A DNA stretch of 64,000 bases, taken from NCBI GenBank assembly GCA_032622095.1, contig CP136061.1, forward strand, positions 198,446,935 to 198,510,934, in the 5' to 3' direction. The translations under genes and the position numbers were made by a program. The DNA comes from Siphonodentalium dalli. Its lineage: Eukaryota > Mollusca > Scaphopoda > Gadilida > Siphonodentaliidae. Shown here piece by piece: positions 1 to 11,477 of this stretch; the first letter of the stretch is position 1; each line of letters starts with the position of its first letter. The notes beneath the pieces are model-generated. The model saw only the letters and a list, made by a program, of their open reading frames with translations. It had not been told where the DNA came from and ran no database searches.

Positions 1-1000
1 CGTGCTTTCGACCCTCTTATGTTCCCACGCAGTTTGATATAAATTCAGAAGTCGTACTATTTTTATATACGACACCTATAGATCTTAATTTTTTCCCAGA
101 ATAAAGTATAACTGCCTGCTGAAACAGGCTTATTTTTATGTGCTCTATATATGGTCATACGACCACTGTGTGCGCTGTACGCACATTTTGATGGTAAAAA
201 ATATATAAAACTTAAAACTAAATTGTTTAATTTAATTTTGTATTTATTTATTTTTTTATTTAGTTTTAAAGGGGGACTCGCCCTAAATCCGACCATTTAT
301 GGGACCATCTCCTTTTATACTCAACAGAATATATAAAACAAATGAATAAATTTGAGCCATGGATGAATGCAAAATACACTCCTGTGCTCTATGAAATGTG
401 CAAACAACATGGTAATTATAATGAAAATGAAATCATAAATGGCCGGATTTAGTGTACAGTACCCCTGTAATTTCTTAGCTAAATTTAACATTTTTGTTTC
501 AATCAAAATAGTGAAAATCGTACGCCGTTGTTAACGTCCACCGTGGTGACCAGAGTTACCACACCAATTTTGGTTGAAATATTCCCAAGGATCTGGACGA
601 AAATCGCGAACAGAAAGACAGATAGACAGCCATCCTGCTATTATATATGTATATAGATTATATACATAACAAATTATCGGTATATCTGCAGTAATGTCGC
701 TATCAAATGCCGCTTCCACTCTAAGCTGTATGTTTCTCTTTTGGCAAAAAAGGCTCTGATCATGTAACATAATTATTATAGTAACAGTTTCATTTTATTG
801 CATTACGCATGTGAATAATAATTTATCAAAATCCGAAAGATCTAAAAACTTAGGAAATAATTAGCTAATTGAGTGACATAATTTCCGCGTAAATATTGGT
901 ATGTAGCACATTTCATAAAAAAATATTCACTTTCAACTTTGCTTCGTTAGGGACCCCGTACACATTCAACATGCAGTTGTTTTGGCGTGTTTTTATACAA
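1..1000. other. AT-rich DNA, nothing recognised apart from one short inverted repeat
   Basis: I see no coding signature. Open frames here are short and frame-random. The only structure is the 19-bp inverted pair listed separately at 283-452. Confidence 0.5.
283..452. repeat. Small element bounded by 19-bp inverted repeats
   Basis: CTAAATCCGACCATTTATG at 283-301 is matched in inverse orientation at 434-452 with one mismatch. The 170-bp span has the geometry of a very short MITE. No flanking duplication was seen, so a chance or decayed structure is possible. Confidence 0.45.
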
Positions 1001-1260
1001 CATATCCAACTTAACTGCTGACACCCTCCCCATGTAAGGTCGGACACTGTCCAACTGATGGCTATTTCGGTCCAAACGTTTTACCAAAGTCAGGTGATAT
1101 GCGACTGCTGGTCCAAAAACAACAAGTTCCCCTCTAATTGCAGATTGGAAACTCTACTAGAACAAGTTCAACCTTGTGAAATTTCGAACTAACTTTTGAA
1201 CATTTTGACCAAATCTGAGGGGGGTACTAAACACCCCAATCAGGTATCCATGTCCCTATG
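1000..1260. repeat. Diverged dispersed repeat related to 9090-9580
   Basis: The stretch shares phrases with 9090-9580: 'ccaactgatg', 'ggtccaaaaacaa', 'ttcccc', 'gtgaaatttc', 'aactaa', 'ttgaccaaa' followed by a G-run, in the same order. The two look like old copies of one non-coding repeat. No open frame is preserved between them. Confidence 0.45.
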
Positions 1261-2850
1261 AGATTAGTAGGTCATAAGCTGAGTTTTACCTGTCTCTGGA
1301 CATGTCCTCTTTTGACAACTCGTACTACGTGAGCTTGAGCCTGAGCAACTTACTGCCACAACTACAGCTTCCCGTCTCCCTCTACAGGCCATGTCCACAT
1401 GTCACACTGCATGTCCCATGCCATTGTGACCATGTACCTGTTCAAAATTCAAAGGTAAAGGGATAGGTATAGGAAAGCCAAAAAGCCAATATATATTTAG
1501 CACCGTACACCATCTTATAACCCAGCTCCTTTTGTTTTTACCTCGACTTTCTATTTTCCTAATGGGCCCCGGGCACTAGGTACCATGCTTTATATCACAA
1601 GTCGTGTAAAATCAAACATGTGAAATCGAACTTTTGAACCCTGCGTCATTCAGTTCCGTATCGGCAGAGGTGTGTTGCTAATTTGCATATAGCGGGTATC
1701 CGTCACATTAAAACATTCATGTCATCATGCGAGACTTCAGTAATGGAGTTAACTTCGGTTCAATTTCTGCACGCAACAAAACGAATGCATTGTTCGTCTC
1801 AAAAACATCATAAACTACATACGTGTCCAAAATCCAGATAATTAGGTCGACAGTATATATTTGCGTATCTACAGTACGTTATGTACATCACAAAACAAAT
1901 GTTGTATTAAATGTTTGCGTACATTGGACAGTATTGTGTCGGTACACATGTCTACAGTTGTGTTCACGGGTAAGTACACGTGCAACCACACTCACACGAC
2001 GAGTGTCAAGGGGTGTGGTTTTGTTCTCAGTCGACAGCAAAAACGGTCTTGTATGTCTCATGTGTCGAGATTTATCAGAATTGTTCATCGATATGAAAGT
2101 GGTTAATCATTGTATATCTCAAAATTGTGTATTAAGTCGGTTAATGGACTCGCGACTGGACATTCAGAAACTAGATGGTCTTGCTCTTCGAGCTCGAACA
2201 TCTATTTTCAGAATGTCTATTAGCTCGTCCATTAATCCTGACAGAAAACTTATTTCATATGAAAAACAATTATTATATTGAATAAATTAATAGATTGACC
2301 AACACATAATTTGATTAGAGACGTATACTTCACATCCTCGTTTTTCTGCTATACTTGCGGAGTGTCAATGTTGATAATGTAAATAATTGCTCAGATATAC
2401 GAATCTAGTTACAATTCCGCATGTTTTGAACAGCAATTCAGGTACATCACCTTAGTTCTGTTGGACGAATTATGACTGCGTGTTAGCAGATGGTTAAGTT
2501 CGACTGAAAATCACCCCACTGCCGGTATAAGGAGCCGACCACTGATAAGCAACTTACGCCTTTGCCCAGATACACGATCTCATTGTGTGGATCACAAACT
2601 GTGGTTATGGAGAATCTAAATAAGTTCTTCATTACTGTCATTGTATATGAGCTTACCTCGTGTTGTTACTTGTCTTGTTGATCGCCGAGTAGTTCTTCGG
2701 GTTCCAGTACCATTCACAATAATCACTGATGGGAAAGAACACATACATTTAATAGTTCCCACAGTTGTACACAATTGAACAAATTAGTCACTTAGTAGCG
2801 TAAATATGATAATATGGACACCTTTCGCATAATGAACTACACAATATATA
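1261..2850. other. No supported feature
   Basis: The longest open frame is 1823-2281 (+), 152 codons. Its translation is rich in C, V, R and S and resembles no family I know. I see no repeat structure here. Confidence 0.4.
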
Positions 2851-3436
2851 CCTTTCGCAACCTTACAATTACGATTACGTATACGGATAGCTATTGGTAG
2901 TCGTAAATAGAGCCGTATATGGCCAAAACGTCCTTGCGCAAAACGACTACGGATAAGATTTTGACGAAAACGCACCATCATTATTTCGTACCAATTTTAC
3001 AACTCAGAGCGTGTATTTGGTTTTCAGTCCCTTAAAACTTCACTTCGGTGTGTACTTATAGCTTGACGATTTGTGCGATGCCTTGTGTCGTCTGCAGCCA
3101 GCGATGGCTATCCGTTGTGAATAGCGATCTTATTTCGCGGGAAGCTCGTCATTCACGACGACGAGTACAGTGATTGGCAATCTAAACAGCACACCGAGGT
3201 CGTAGCTCAATATAACTGGAGGGTTTATATGAGAAATGTTGACCAGTCTCGAACTGTATAAAGTGAACAATTGCAGAACATAAATATCAAGGGTTAGTTG
3301 AGCTTATCAGAAACTATGAAATCGTAACCGTTCTTACGGGTATAGTAAAATACAACAACTATTAGAAATTACACAAATGCTGGTGACGTAGTACCCTATC
3401 CGTATCCGTAATCGTAAATGTGAGATTTGCGAAAGG
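2851..3436. mobile_element. MITE-like element with about 40-bp terminal inverted repeats
   Basis: The left end at 2851-2889 begins CCTTTCGCAA and runs into ACGATTACG and TACGGATA. The right end at 3396-3436 is its inverse (TATCCGTATCCGTAATCG to GCGAAAGG). The 586-bp interior has no long open frame. A further fragment of the terminal motif (ttacgattacgg) lies just outside at about 3520-3540. Confidence 0.5.
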
Positions 3437-3563
3437 TCTCTAATATAAGAAATGCGAATATGATTCTACGTCACTGCAATTTGTGTTCTTTTTGCTCGTT
3501 GCAGTTTCCCATATCTGTAGTTACGATTACGGTTTCGTATCTTCAACAACATTCACAAATGCA

Positions 3564-3775
3564 GTGATGCCCTAAATAATCGACTCTTTAACTACAGAAG
3601 ATTTATGGGTAATTTTTCAGGATTTAGTCGGAAATATGGCTTGGTGGCCCATTCATCGGAAAGCTCTCAGTGAGAGCTTTCCGATGAATGGCAACAAGCC
3701 ATATTTCTGACTAAATCCTGAAAAAATTACCCATAATTCTGCTGTGGTTAAGGAGTCGATTATTTAGGGCATTAC
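3564..3775. mobile_element. Near-perfect 212-bp palindromic foldback MITE
   Basis: The two halves are reverse complements over almost their whole length. The outer ends are GTGATGCCCTAAATAATCGA and its complement ending GGGCATTAC, and the axis is near 3670 in AGCTCTCAGTGAGAGCT. A related single-arm copy lies at 40111-40232. There is no loop and no coding capacity. The outer CAGTRATG resembles Tc1/mariner-type termini, but no clear TA duplication is seen. Confidence 0.75.
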
Positions 3776-3783
3776 TGTCTATA

Positions 3784-6388
3784 TCTATATTTGCGAATGT
3801 CTGTCTGTGTTCTATAGCAATTCACAGGGGACCACCTAGATGGCACAAAAGGGGTCTAATAGGGGTAACTTTTTACGATAAAGATAATGGCGAGGGTTAG
3901 AATTTTCTAAAGTGAAGCCGTTGTTGTCAGGGGCAGAAAAGGGGAGGGGCAGAAAAAACATTTGTCGCCGATTGCCACCAAACTTATATATAATCATCCA
4001 CATACTATGAGGAATCTAATGGTGTGGTTTAAATAAGTCAAATGTCGCTTCGTTCGCATCAGGGATGCCCGGAAGGGGAGAGGGGCACCAAAATTGATCA
4101 AAATAATTTTAGCGCCGAATTCCACCAAATTTATTGCACATTGCACATTCTTCTGAGATTTAGCGCCAATTTCCACCAAATTGATACACATTCTTATCCA
4201 TGATATGAGGAATCTAATCGTGTTATTTTAAAAACGTCATATTGGTGCTGCTTTGGGGGTTGGTGGGGTGGGCACTAAATTTGATAAAAAAAAATTTAGT
4301 CGCGGATTAGCACCAAACTTACAAATAATAATCTCCATGATATCAGGAGTCTAATTGTGTGGTTTAAAAATGTCAAAAGTGGGGCCATTCGAGTCAGGGG
4401 TTCCTAGAGGGTGAGAGGGACACAAACATTGATAAACAATATGTTTAGCGCCGATTTCCACCTGATTGATACATATTCTTCTCCGTGATACTAATAATCT
4501 AATCGTATGGTTTAAATGTGCCAAATTGGTGCCTTTTGGGTGAGAGATATGCAATGGTGGCCCTAAATTTGATACGAATTTGTATACTCGCCAATTTTCA
4601 TAAATTTTATATAAATTCATCTCTATAATGAGTCTAAGTGTGTGGTCTAATGATGTCAAAAGTGGCGGAGTCACCAAAAACTTATAAAAATATGTTTAGT
4701 GCCAATTACCATCAAACTCATACACGTTCTTCTCAAATAATACAATGAATCAAATTTTTGCGAATATCTGTCTGTGTTCTATATATAACTTAAGGGTACA
4801 ATCGAGATGGCACCAAGGCGGTCTAACAGGGGTAACTTTTTACGAGTAAAATAATGGTGCGGGTTAAAATGTTTTAAAGTGACGTTGTTGGTGTCAGGGG
4901 AGGGGCTATTTTTAGCACAGATTTCGACCAAATTGATATAGTATTCTTCTGCGTGATACGAGGAATATAAACGTGTGATTTAAAGACGCGAAATTGGTGC
5001 CGTTTGTGTGAGAGATTGGGGGCGGGTAATAACAGTTACTATGATAAGAATTTGTTTAGTTGCCGATTACCACCAAACTTATATATAATCATATCCATTA
5101 TATAATGCATGCATGATTCTAATAGACGTGGTTTAAATATGACTAAATTGGCGCGGTTCAAGTCGTGTATGAGGGGAGTTGCATCAAAGTTGATACACAT
5201 ATATTAGTACTAACTCCACCAAATTCATGCACGTTCTTCTCTAATAATATGATGAATTAAATCACATTTGGTGTCGTTTGGGTCATGGATGACGAGAGGA
5301 GATTCACTAGCATTTATAAGGATTGTTCAATTCGCCGATATCCAACAAAGTAATATATATAGTCATCTCCCAGGCCATCTCCATGTCGTTCTAATGAGAT
5401 TTGTTTGCATTCCAATTTCATAATCTCGACAAATGGTGACCGAATTAAGTCACTTGAACAATTATATCTTCTCAACTGTGATATTTATATGGGGATGTGA
5501 ATCAGGGCATTCTTATAATGATCTAGCAACACATGTACAGATGCATAGAAGAAAGCATTAAAAGTATGTGTATATCAATCTATTTAAGAGATACATATAT
5601 TCATTCAAACTGAGGGACAATGAGTCGTCAGATGATTGCATATTAGAATGACTCATGTATATATTATAACACGATTGAGTCTGTCTCATTCAATAGTGTT
5701 TCCACAAAAAAGTTACAATTGCCAAGAGATATGGAAATGTAGAGCAGGCCTGTTCCAAAATAGTGGTCATAGTGTGCAGTCAAATATGGTTACTTCTGAG
5801 ATAAAGGAAAACGCAGTCCGTAGCACATGACTTTTCATGATCCTCCAATAGTGACATATGACAAGGGTATATCTGCCTGATACAGAGGATTTCTTTCATT
5901 ATTTAGAACAGACGCATCGCCTAACATAAAAAACTCAAAATATCGCTGTGTCGGGCACATGTAGCTGCTATTCATGCATAACATCATTTATTTTAAACTG
6001 AAAATGATTAGCCAGTGTATAGCACCAGAACAGATGAGCACCTGGACATATCTTTAAAACATCTGTATATCTTCATGAAGATATGATAAAATAGATTGAT
6101 TGATTGGTTGATTGATTGATACATCTCTATCTAAAACACAATTGTCGTCTTTTATTTTTTCGAACTAATGTGTTTATTATGTTCATGTTTCATGCTATAA
6201 CGACCTGACAAGGTGAGCCACTACTTATATTCCATGTGTAAGAATCATGTTTTGTGATGCCATTTTGATATACAATTTATGAGAATAAGTGTAACACTTT
6301 GAGAGCAAGAGTATTCTCTATTCCCACCAAATATCCACAGAGGGTTTCACATCACTTTAACGTGGGCAACGCCGGGTAACCCTGCTAG
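3784..6388 (+). mobile_element. Possible non-autonomous Helitron-like element
   Basis: The putative 5' end is TCTATATTTGCGAATGTCTG preceded by A. The putative 3' end is GGGTAACCCTGCTAG followed by T, with a short GGG-TAA-CCC stem before CTAG. Helitrons classically begin TC, end in a hairpin plus CTRR, and insert between A and T. No Rep/helicase coding is present, so it would be non-autonomous. The 5'-like phrase recurs at about 4757, so internal duplication or nested copies are likely. Ends were chosen by eye. Confidence 0.35.
3850..5410. repeat. Degenerate tandem repeats, about 135-200 bp per unit
   Basis: A recurring block reads roughly 'ttTAGcgCCGATTtCCACCAAAttgataca', a TC-rich spacer, 'tgatatgaGGAATCTAATcgtgtgGTTTAAA' and 'gtcaaattGGtgc'. 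The GAATCTAAT-like anchor falls near 4009, 4206, 4344, 4490, 4625, 4958, 5110 and 5250. Superimposed is a longer repeat: 3789-3945 and 4757-4905 share the gcgaatrTCTGTCTGTGTTC start and a GGGGTAACTTTTTACGA block, about 968 bp apart. Confidence 0.6.
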
Positions 6389-7700
6389 TACATAATATAT
6401 GTAGCTATAAGTTCGCGATCGTTTCTCATACCCTCTGTGTATGGGAGATGACTGTGAGAAAATGTCATTAAATTGTGATCGCCGGGTGGCCTTAACTTGT
6501 AATATATTATAGTGGGAATCGAATCATTCGTCGTAGTGAAACACGAGAATCTTGCTAAACACAAGGCGCTAAGCTATGACATGATAACAACATACTTAAG
6601 TACATACATTGTATGATCACGTCAAGCAGACCCATTATCCCATAACTGCATGTGAGTGGCAAGCAAGATCTTCTCATAAACGAACTCATAACATAACATA
6701 ATTAGAATGCACTCACTGGATCTGCCTATACTTGCGCCCATCACACATTTGGCATGTTGTGTGGTGTCTTGCCAACAACAGATTGAACCACGGGTGCTGG
6801 CCCCTCGTTTGAGAGATTGATAACAAAAATCTAGATATCAAATCTCTGTTCATCCATCGCTGAAATAGTTGTGTGTACGGACATAATATCTCTGTTATCT
6901 CAATTTGATCTACACTAGCTACACTAATGATAGTCTTAGTAATACGTACGAGTTGTTTGACATATTAATATAACAATATAGACATCGTTCATATGAAGGG
7001 TGTGAAGACGATTGGTTGCCGACGATGCTATATTATATGCCAATTGGGTTAACTTACTAGTTTGACTAGAATGATATCAAGTGTGTATGCCAGTGGCAAA
7101 AACCATCAAAATAAATTACAAAATACCGACACAATTAAATAAAGGAAACGGGATCATTGGTTAGTCTTTGATTAACAATGTGTCAATGTGAACATGCCCT
7201 TAGCGACTGATCTACAGACTTCGGGAACATATCAAAATGTCTATTGCGTTTGAGAATGAGAAAGCTTGTTTTCCCAGTTAATTAATAAGGCATTTTAATA
7301 ATCCATGTTTCCACATTCACATTTTCAGTGCAATTGTTTTTCAATTGAACCCCGCGCCCGACTGTTTGACCGGACATGATTTATATGCACCAGGATCTTT
7401 CGAAAATGTTTTGAACTTTCCAGAAATATGTTCGCACCTGACAGTCACTGCGAAAAAAAAAAAACGATTCCGCACGCATCTTTTAGACTGATTTCAACTC
7501 ATTTCCTCGAGTTTCAAGATATATAAAATAGGCTTCTAATGGGAATGAACTGTTGCCGACGTTTGTTTTACATGTAGTATATATATTTATAATAATCAAA
7601 CATGAAGTTGTTGGCAGATGGAATGGTTTAGCCTGTCCGTGTAATACGAGTCTCAGCTGTCTGGACATCGACGCAATCATGTCTGGTGTTTTGCGCGCCC
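6389..7700. other. No supported feature apart from the SINE-like fragment
   Basis: AT-rich sequence without extended open frames or repeats that I could pair within the window. Confidence 0.4.
6515..6592 (-). repeat. tRNA-like SINE head fragment
   Basis: Read on the minus strand, this holds ATAGCTTAGCGCC (box-A-like), TTTAGCAAGATTCTC (anticodon-stem-like) and GATTCGATTCCCAC (matching the box B consensus GGTTCGANTCC with one change). The spacing fits a tRNA-derived promoter. The cloverleaf is imperfect and there is no good acceptor stem, so a decayed tRNA-SINE is more likely than a functional tRNA gene. Confidence 0.35.
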
Positions 7701-7704
7701 ATGT

Positions 7705-7940
7705 AGCTTGTGACGTCATGATGTGCGTCGTGACGTCATGGCGTCTTGGTCGGTTTCCAGAAAGAAATAATTCAATATTGTTCATTTATGAACGATTTAT
7801 TACCAAAATAAAACCAGATAACAATGCAAATTAAGTATATATGTGGATTTAAATTACAATTGATGCAACCATTTCATATTAGCGCGTGTTCATTTTTTAC
7901 AATATGTACTTCCGGTATGACGTAACATATTCACGGAAGG
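7705..7940. promoter_or_regulatory. Promoter-like patch: paired CRE sites and ETS-like motifs
   Basis: Two perfect palindromic TGACGTCA (CRE/ATF) sites lie exactly 20 bp apart at 7711-7718 and 7731-7738. Near 7910 there is ACTTCCGG (ETS core) followed by TGACGTAA, then an opposed ACGGAAGG. Such clusters are common in animal housekeeping promoters. No first exon or transcript can be shown from sequence, so a chance cluster remains possible. Confidence 0.3.
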
Positions 7941-8540
7941 ACAGACATCCGAGCCGAAAACATTACTTGCGTCCAGCATGGACTGGCGCAAGTAAATATG
8001 TCGGCAACAAGTCTCGACGACTTTTATCCCTAAGTTACGGAATATGAAATATAATTGGAGGTTTTCACGCGTTGCAAGAGGTCTGTTCACAATGTATGTA
8101 CGGTATTGGTTTGTTACTCATCGATTTGATATATGATGTTCCAATGTTCCGAATCAAGTCTTTCTTTGTAGGTATTCAGGTCTTCCGAGTCTTCCACTAA
8201 CTATGATAAATTGTTCCAATGATGCACCACTCTGTCATCAAAGAAGTGTAAACGGATGTCTTTGTTGCATCTATTGGGGTGTAATCTGTGGGTGTGGCCC
8301 CTCGTTCCCGAACCGTATACCTCTGGAAAATAGACGTGTCAGGTTCAATATCGCAGGAACCCTAGATAATCTCCCCTCAGTATCCAAAACTTCAGTGACA
8401 TACATGCTGTATATACTAGGTTTAATCACCCTTTCTCTATAAGGTACGTTCCGGACCTTTGGTACTAGCGTAGTTGCTCTTCGCTGTACCCCTTCTGAGG
8501 GTTTCGAATGTTTTTTTGGATTTGCCGGGTGTGACTTGCA
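7941..8540. other. No supported gene
   Basis: Short open frames exist on both strands (for example 8203-8442 + and 8271-8567 -) but overlap each other and resemble no known protein. A short ATG frame at about 7978 is followed by AAGTAAAT, which could be a splice donor, but this is too weak to call an exon. Confidence 0.3.
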
Positions 8541-8781
8541 TGTTGCTGCCCGTGCAAGCCCGGGCAAACCCGGGCGGGCACAGGCAGCCCCATGGGACCG
8601 CGGACAGTGTAATGTGATGGCTTATGGTATAGTAGGATACAAAATAAGCATAGATTATGAAAACTGACTTGCTGTTCATCAACCGGCGGGTTTATTTACC
8701 CTTTAAATGCCGTTATTTACTAAATAATCCGGGAGAGTCCGAGCACATAGGGACCCGATCAGATCATATATTGATGACTTA
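8541..8781 (+). repeat. Dispersed repeat family R1, copy 1 (left part)
   Basis: It has a GC-rich head with GCCCGGGC-type runs, CCCCATGGGACCGCGGACAG, then gCTTATGGTA, then cGGCGGGTTTATTtACCC and TTTAAATGCCG. The same ordered blocks occur at 9919-10160, about 19770-20170 and, reversed, at 38130-38600. No protein is encoded. It is interrupted at its right edge by the MITE at 8782-9915. Confidence 0.6.
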
Positions 8782-9915
8782 GGGCGCGTACACATGAAGC
8801 TGCAAGAAAATATCTGCAAGAAAATATCAGGTACAATTGTACTCTAATATTTTCTTGCTGCAAAGATTACGCCCGTGAGAAAGCGGCGGGTTAGTTGACG
8901 TTGGTTGAGCTCAATGTGACTAGTGTTAGTCGTGTTTGTTGAAGTGAATTACTGCGGACAAACAACCTATAGTCCATATCGAATATTCATAGAGTTATAT
9001 CAGTGCTCTTAGGCCTAATATTAGACCATGGTTCGGCCCGGCCCGGTGTGCGAAAAGTTTGTAATCTGAACAAGAAAATCACAAAATCCTACCATCTAGA
9101 CTAGCCTCAATCATTCCTAGAGTTGGAAATTTCAAACCTGACACCCCACTTAGGTTGAAAAATTTACATCTGATGACAATTCCAATGACAATGTTGACCA
9201 AATGTATGACAATATTGTTTTCTTAAATTAACTAGCAGTTTTTGACTTTTGACTCAGGCTGGCCACGGGGGAGGGACCAGGACACAAGCTTTCAAAGTGT
9301 TGGAAATTTCCAACCTGTCACCCCACTGAGGTTGGAAAGTTTCCAACTGATGACCATTTCAGACCATATTTTTTACCAAAAATAGGAAAATATGCAAATA
9401 TTGGTCCAAAAACAATTAATTCCCCCAAGAATTTTTTTGAAAATCAAACTACAAGAACATTTTCAACCTATTGTTGGTGTGAAATTTCCAACTAATGTTT
9501 TGGCAGGTATGAAATGTCCAACTGTTGAAATTATTGACCAAAGTTGGGGGTGATCGAGACACACCAAGCCCCCCCCCCCCTGTCGCCACGTCTCTGTATA
9601 CACGTATATACATGTATATATAATACATCAGCGGTTCTGACAACCAATGTAAAATGGAAATACGTAGTATGTTGAAACAGACGATACTATTGATGGATCA
9701 TAACTCGAGTGCTTGAATTGTTACGATCATATCCCTGCGACATTAGTTAACTGATACCGATGGCCACCTATCAAGGTGAACACATATCACCAATTGGCGA
9801 TAAAATATCAGCGCGCTGCCTTTGTCGGATATTTTCCGGTATTATTTATTTCATTGGTCAAGTAAGTCACATGGGGCATACCTGATATTTTCTTGCCCGC
9901 CGTGTGTACGCGCCC
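8782..9915. mobile_element. 1.13-kb MITE with TTA target duplication (PIF/Harbinger-type)
   Basis: The left terminus GGGCGCGTACACA (8782) is matched by the inverted right terminus TGTGTACGCGCCC ending at 9915. The inner GCAAGAAAATATCAGGTA is also present at both ends. TTA occurs immediately outside each end (8779-8781 and 9916-9918). A 3-bp TTA/TAA duplication is typical of PIF/Harbinger elements. The interior has no transposase frame, so the element would have needed a transposase from elsewhere. Its left 95 bp also folds on itself. Confidence 0.7.
9090..9580. repeat. GTTGGAAATTTCCAAC-rich repeat inside the MITE
   Basis: Blocks of the form 'gTTGGAAATTTCCAACctg-caccccactgagG' recur, including a perfect 16-bp palindrome GTTGGAAATTTCCAAC near 9300. 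A diverged copy lies at 1000-1260. The stretch ends in a 12-C run at about 9569-9580. Confidence 0.5.
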
Positions 9916-9918
9916 TTA

Positions 9919-10160
9919 TGGTAGCGCGGCACTTACTAAAGGTATACTGTGAAGATTGGCGCGCCATCTCGTTCACGGCCGGCTTCATTAACCCCGTAAA
10001 TGACGATATGCACCAGCAGAACAGGGCACATGGACTACATAATATGCCTTATGGTAGTGCGATACATACTAAGTATCGGTTGCGAACGTTTATTTGCTGT
10101 GTCAATCACCGCCGGCTTTATTAACCATTTAAATTCCGATATTTGCTAAATAGTGGATTA
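9919..10160 (+). repeat. R1 repeat, copy 2
   Basis: TTATGGTAGCGCGGCACTTA, 'gaagattggcgcgccatctcgTTCACGGCCGGCTTCATTAACCC'-like and AAATGACGATATG blocks are followed by a second TTATGGTAGTGCG and CGCCGGCTTTATTAACC round. It shares order and orientation with 19770-20170, so the repeat unit itself appears internally duplicated. Confidence 0.6.
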
Positions 10161-10967
10161 GATTAGTAACCTTTGGCCGTTAATCATATGGTCAGACCGT
10201 AGCATGTTCCACGGTATAAAACTGTTTAAGTAACTGGCAGACCGTAACCAGTAACTGTCAGACCGTTGTATTTTTACGATTCAACACCGTTTAATTAATA
10301 TCAAGACCGTAACTAATAAAGGTCTGACCAATGGTATTTTTCATGAGTCAACACCAATTTTTGCTCTTAATTTGCTAATTTACCATAGAATTAGCCAGGT
10401 TCCAATGGTGACAGTATGATTTCCCGGTAGGCATTACGATTCATATGTTTTTGAATGGTCGAAACTAGTATTAATCGTAACTGAAAAATACATCTTAGTT
10501 CTTATGTTACGATCATTTTTTTGATGAAATGTAAATCTTCAATGCATAAATGTGAAAGACAATATTTCTGAAACTTTGCAGTTTGCAAAGGATCAAGCTT
10601 GTTATCTGCCTCGTAGAATTTAATCCGGAAAAAGGCTGCGCACGCGTAATGTGTTCGCCTTTCACTAACTACTGTATAAATATGGCTGTAAATAAAAAAC
10701 TATACAAGTAATAGTTGATAAGCCAACCCATCACTATTCAGTTATGAGTATTACTATTTTCGACCATTCTAAAACATGAATCGGCATGCCCTTTTAAGCC
10801 ATAAAAAGAACAAAGATACATGTTTCACAGTTAAAACTCAAATTTATGTACATGTAAAGATAAAATATCTTAATGGCATACTTTTTGGTAACATGTAAGG
10901 CGTGAAATTGTCAGTCACTTGTAAACACAGTTTTTGTTTTAACAGGTGAATCCGTACATCACGACCA
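10161..10967. other. No gene; a few internal GTCAGACCGTA repeats
   Basis: Between about 10190 and 10330 the phrase 'tcagaccgta' or 'caagaccgtaac' recurs four to five times at irregular spacing. The rest is AT-rich without signal. Confidence 0.4.
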
Positions 10968-10969
10968 TA

Positions 10970-11475
10970 CAGTACCAGTCAGAAGAAGTGGTATTTTTAG
11001 GCGCACCTTTATTGCGATATTGAGCGTGCTTAATTTAGAAGAAGGCGTGATTATAGCACAATACCAAAAATCTGTTGCGCTTATTATTGCAATATTGAAC
11101 GCAAAATATTGCGATACTAAAGCGCGCTAAATTTCATACAGACCCGATAGTGTTATATTTATATTAGATAATACTGTGCATATAGTGTACATATAGTGTA
11201 CATATAGCATTTACAACTATAATTATATACATATCTAAAACATTGTCTCTATTTATACAACAAACAATATAGAAGAAGCAATAATTTGATTTAAATGTCA
11301 CAATTTTGAGCGCAAGATGTCGCAATATTAAGCGCAAAATATTGAGATATTAAGTGCAAAATATTGAAATAATATCACAAGCGACATGCTTATAAGCGTT
11401 TCCACTTGCAATATTATTGCGATATTGGGCGCGAAAATATCTCGCTTAAAATACCACTTCTTTTGACTGGTACTG
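10970..11475. mobile_element. 506-bp Tc1/mariner-type MITE with TA duplication
   Basis: Both ends carry a roughly 33-bp inverted repeat starting CAGTACCAGTCARAAGAAGT; the left is 10970-11003 and the right 11442-11475. TA flanks each end (10968-10969 and 11476-11477). CAGT termini plus a TA target are diagnostic of the Tc1/mariner superfamily. The interior has no transposase. It repeats a degenerate motif of about 23 bp, roughly TTGCGATATTGAGCGCAAAA, on both sides of the centre. Confidence 0.8.
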
Positions 11476-11477
11476 TA

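Noticed and set aside
1823-2281. 152-codon plus-strand open frame
   Set aside because: Composition is unremarkable, no known motif, two other frames overlap it, and neighbouring sequence gives no exon support.
6515-6592. Functional tRNA gene
   Set aside because: Box-A- and box-B-like words exist but no acceptor stem closes; treated as a SINE-like fragment.
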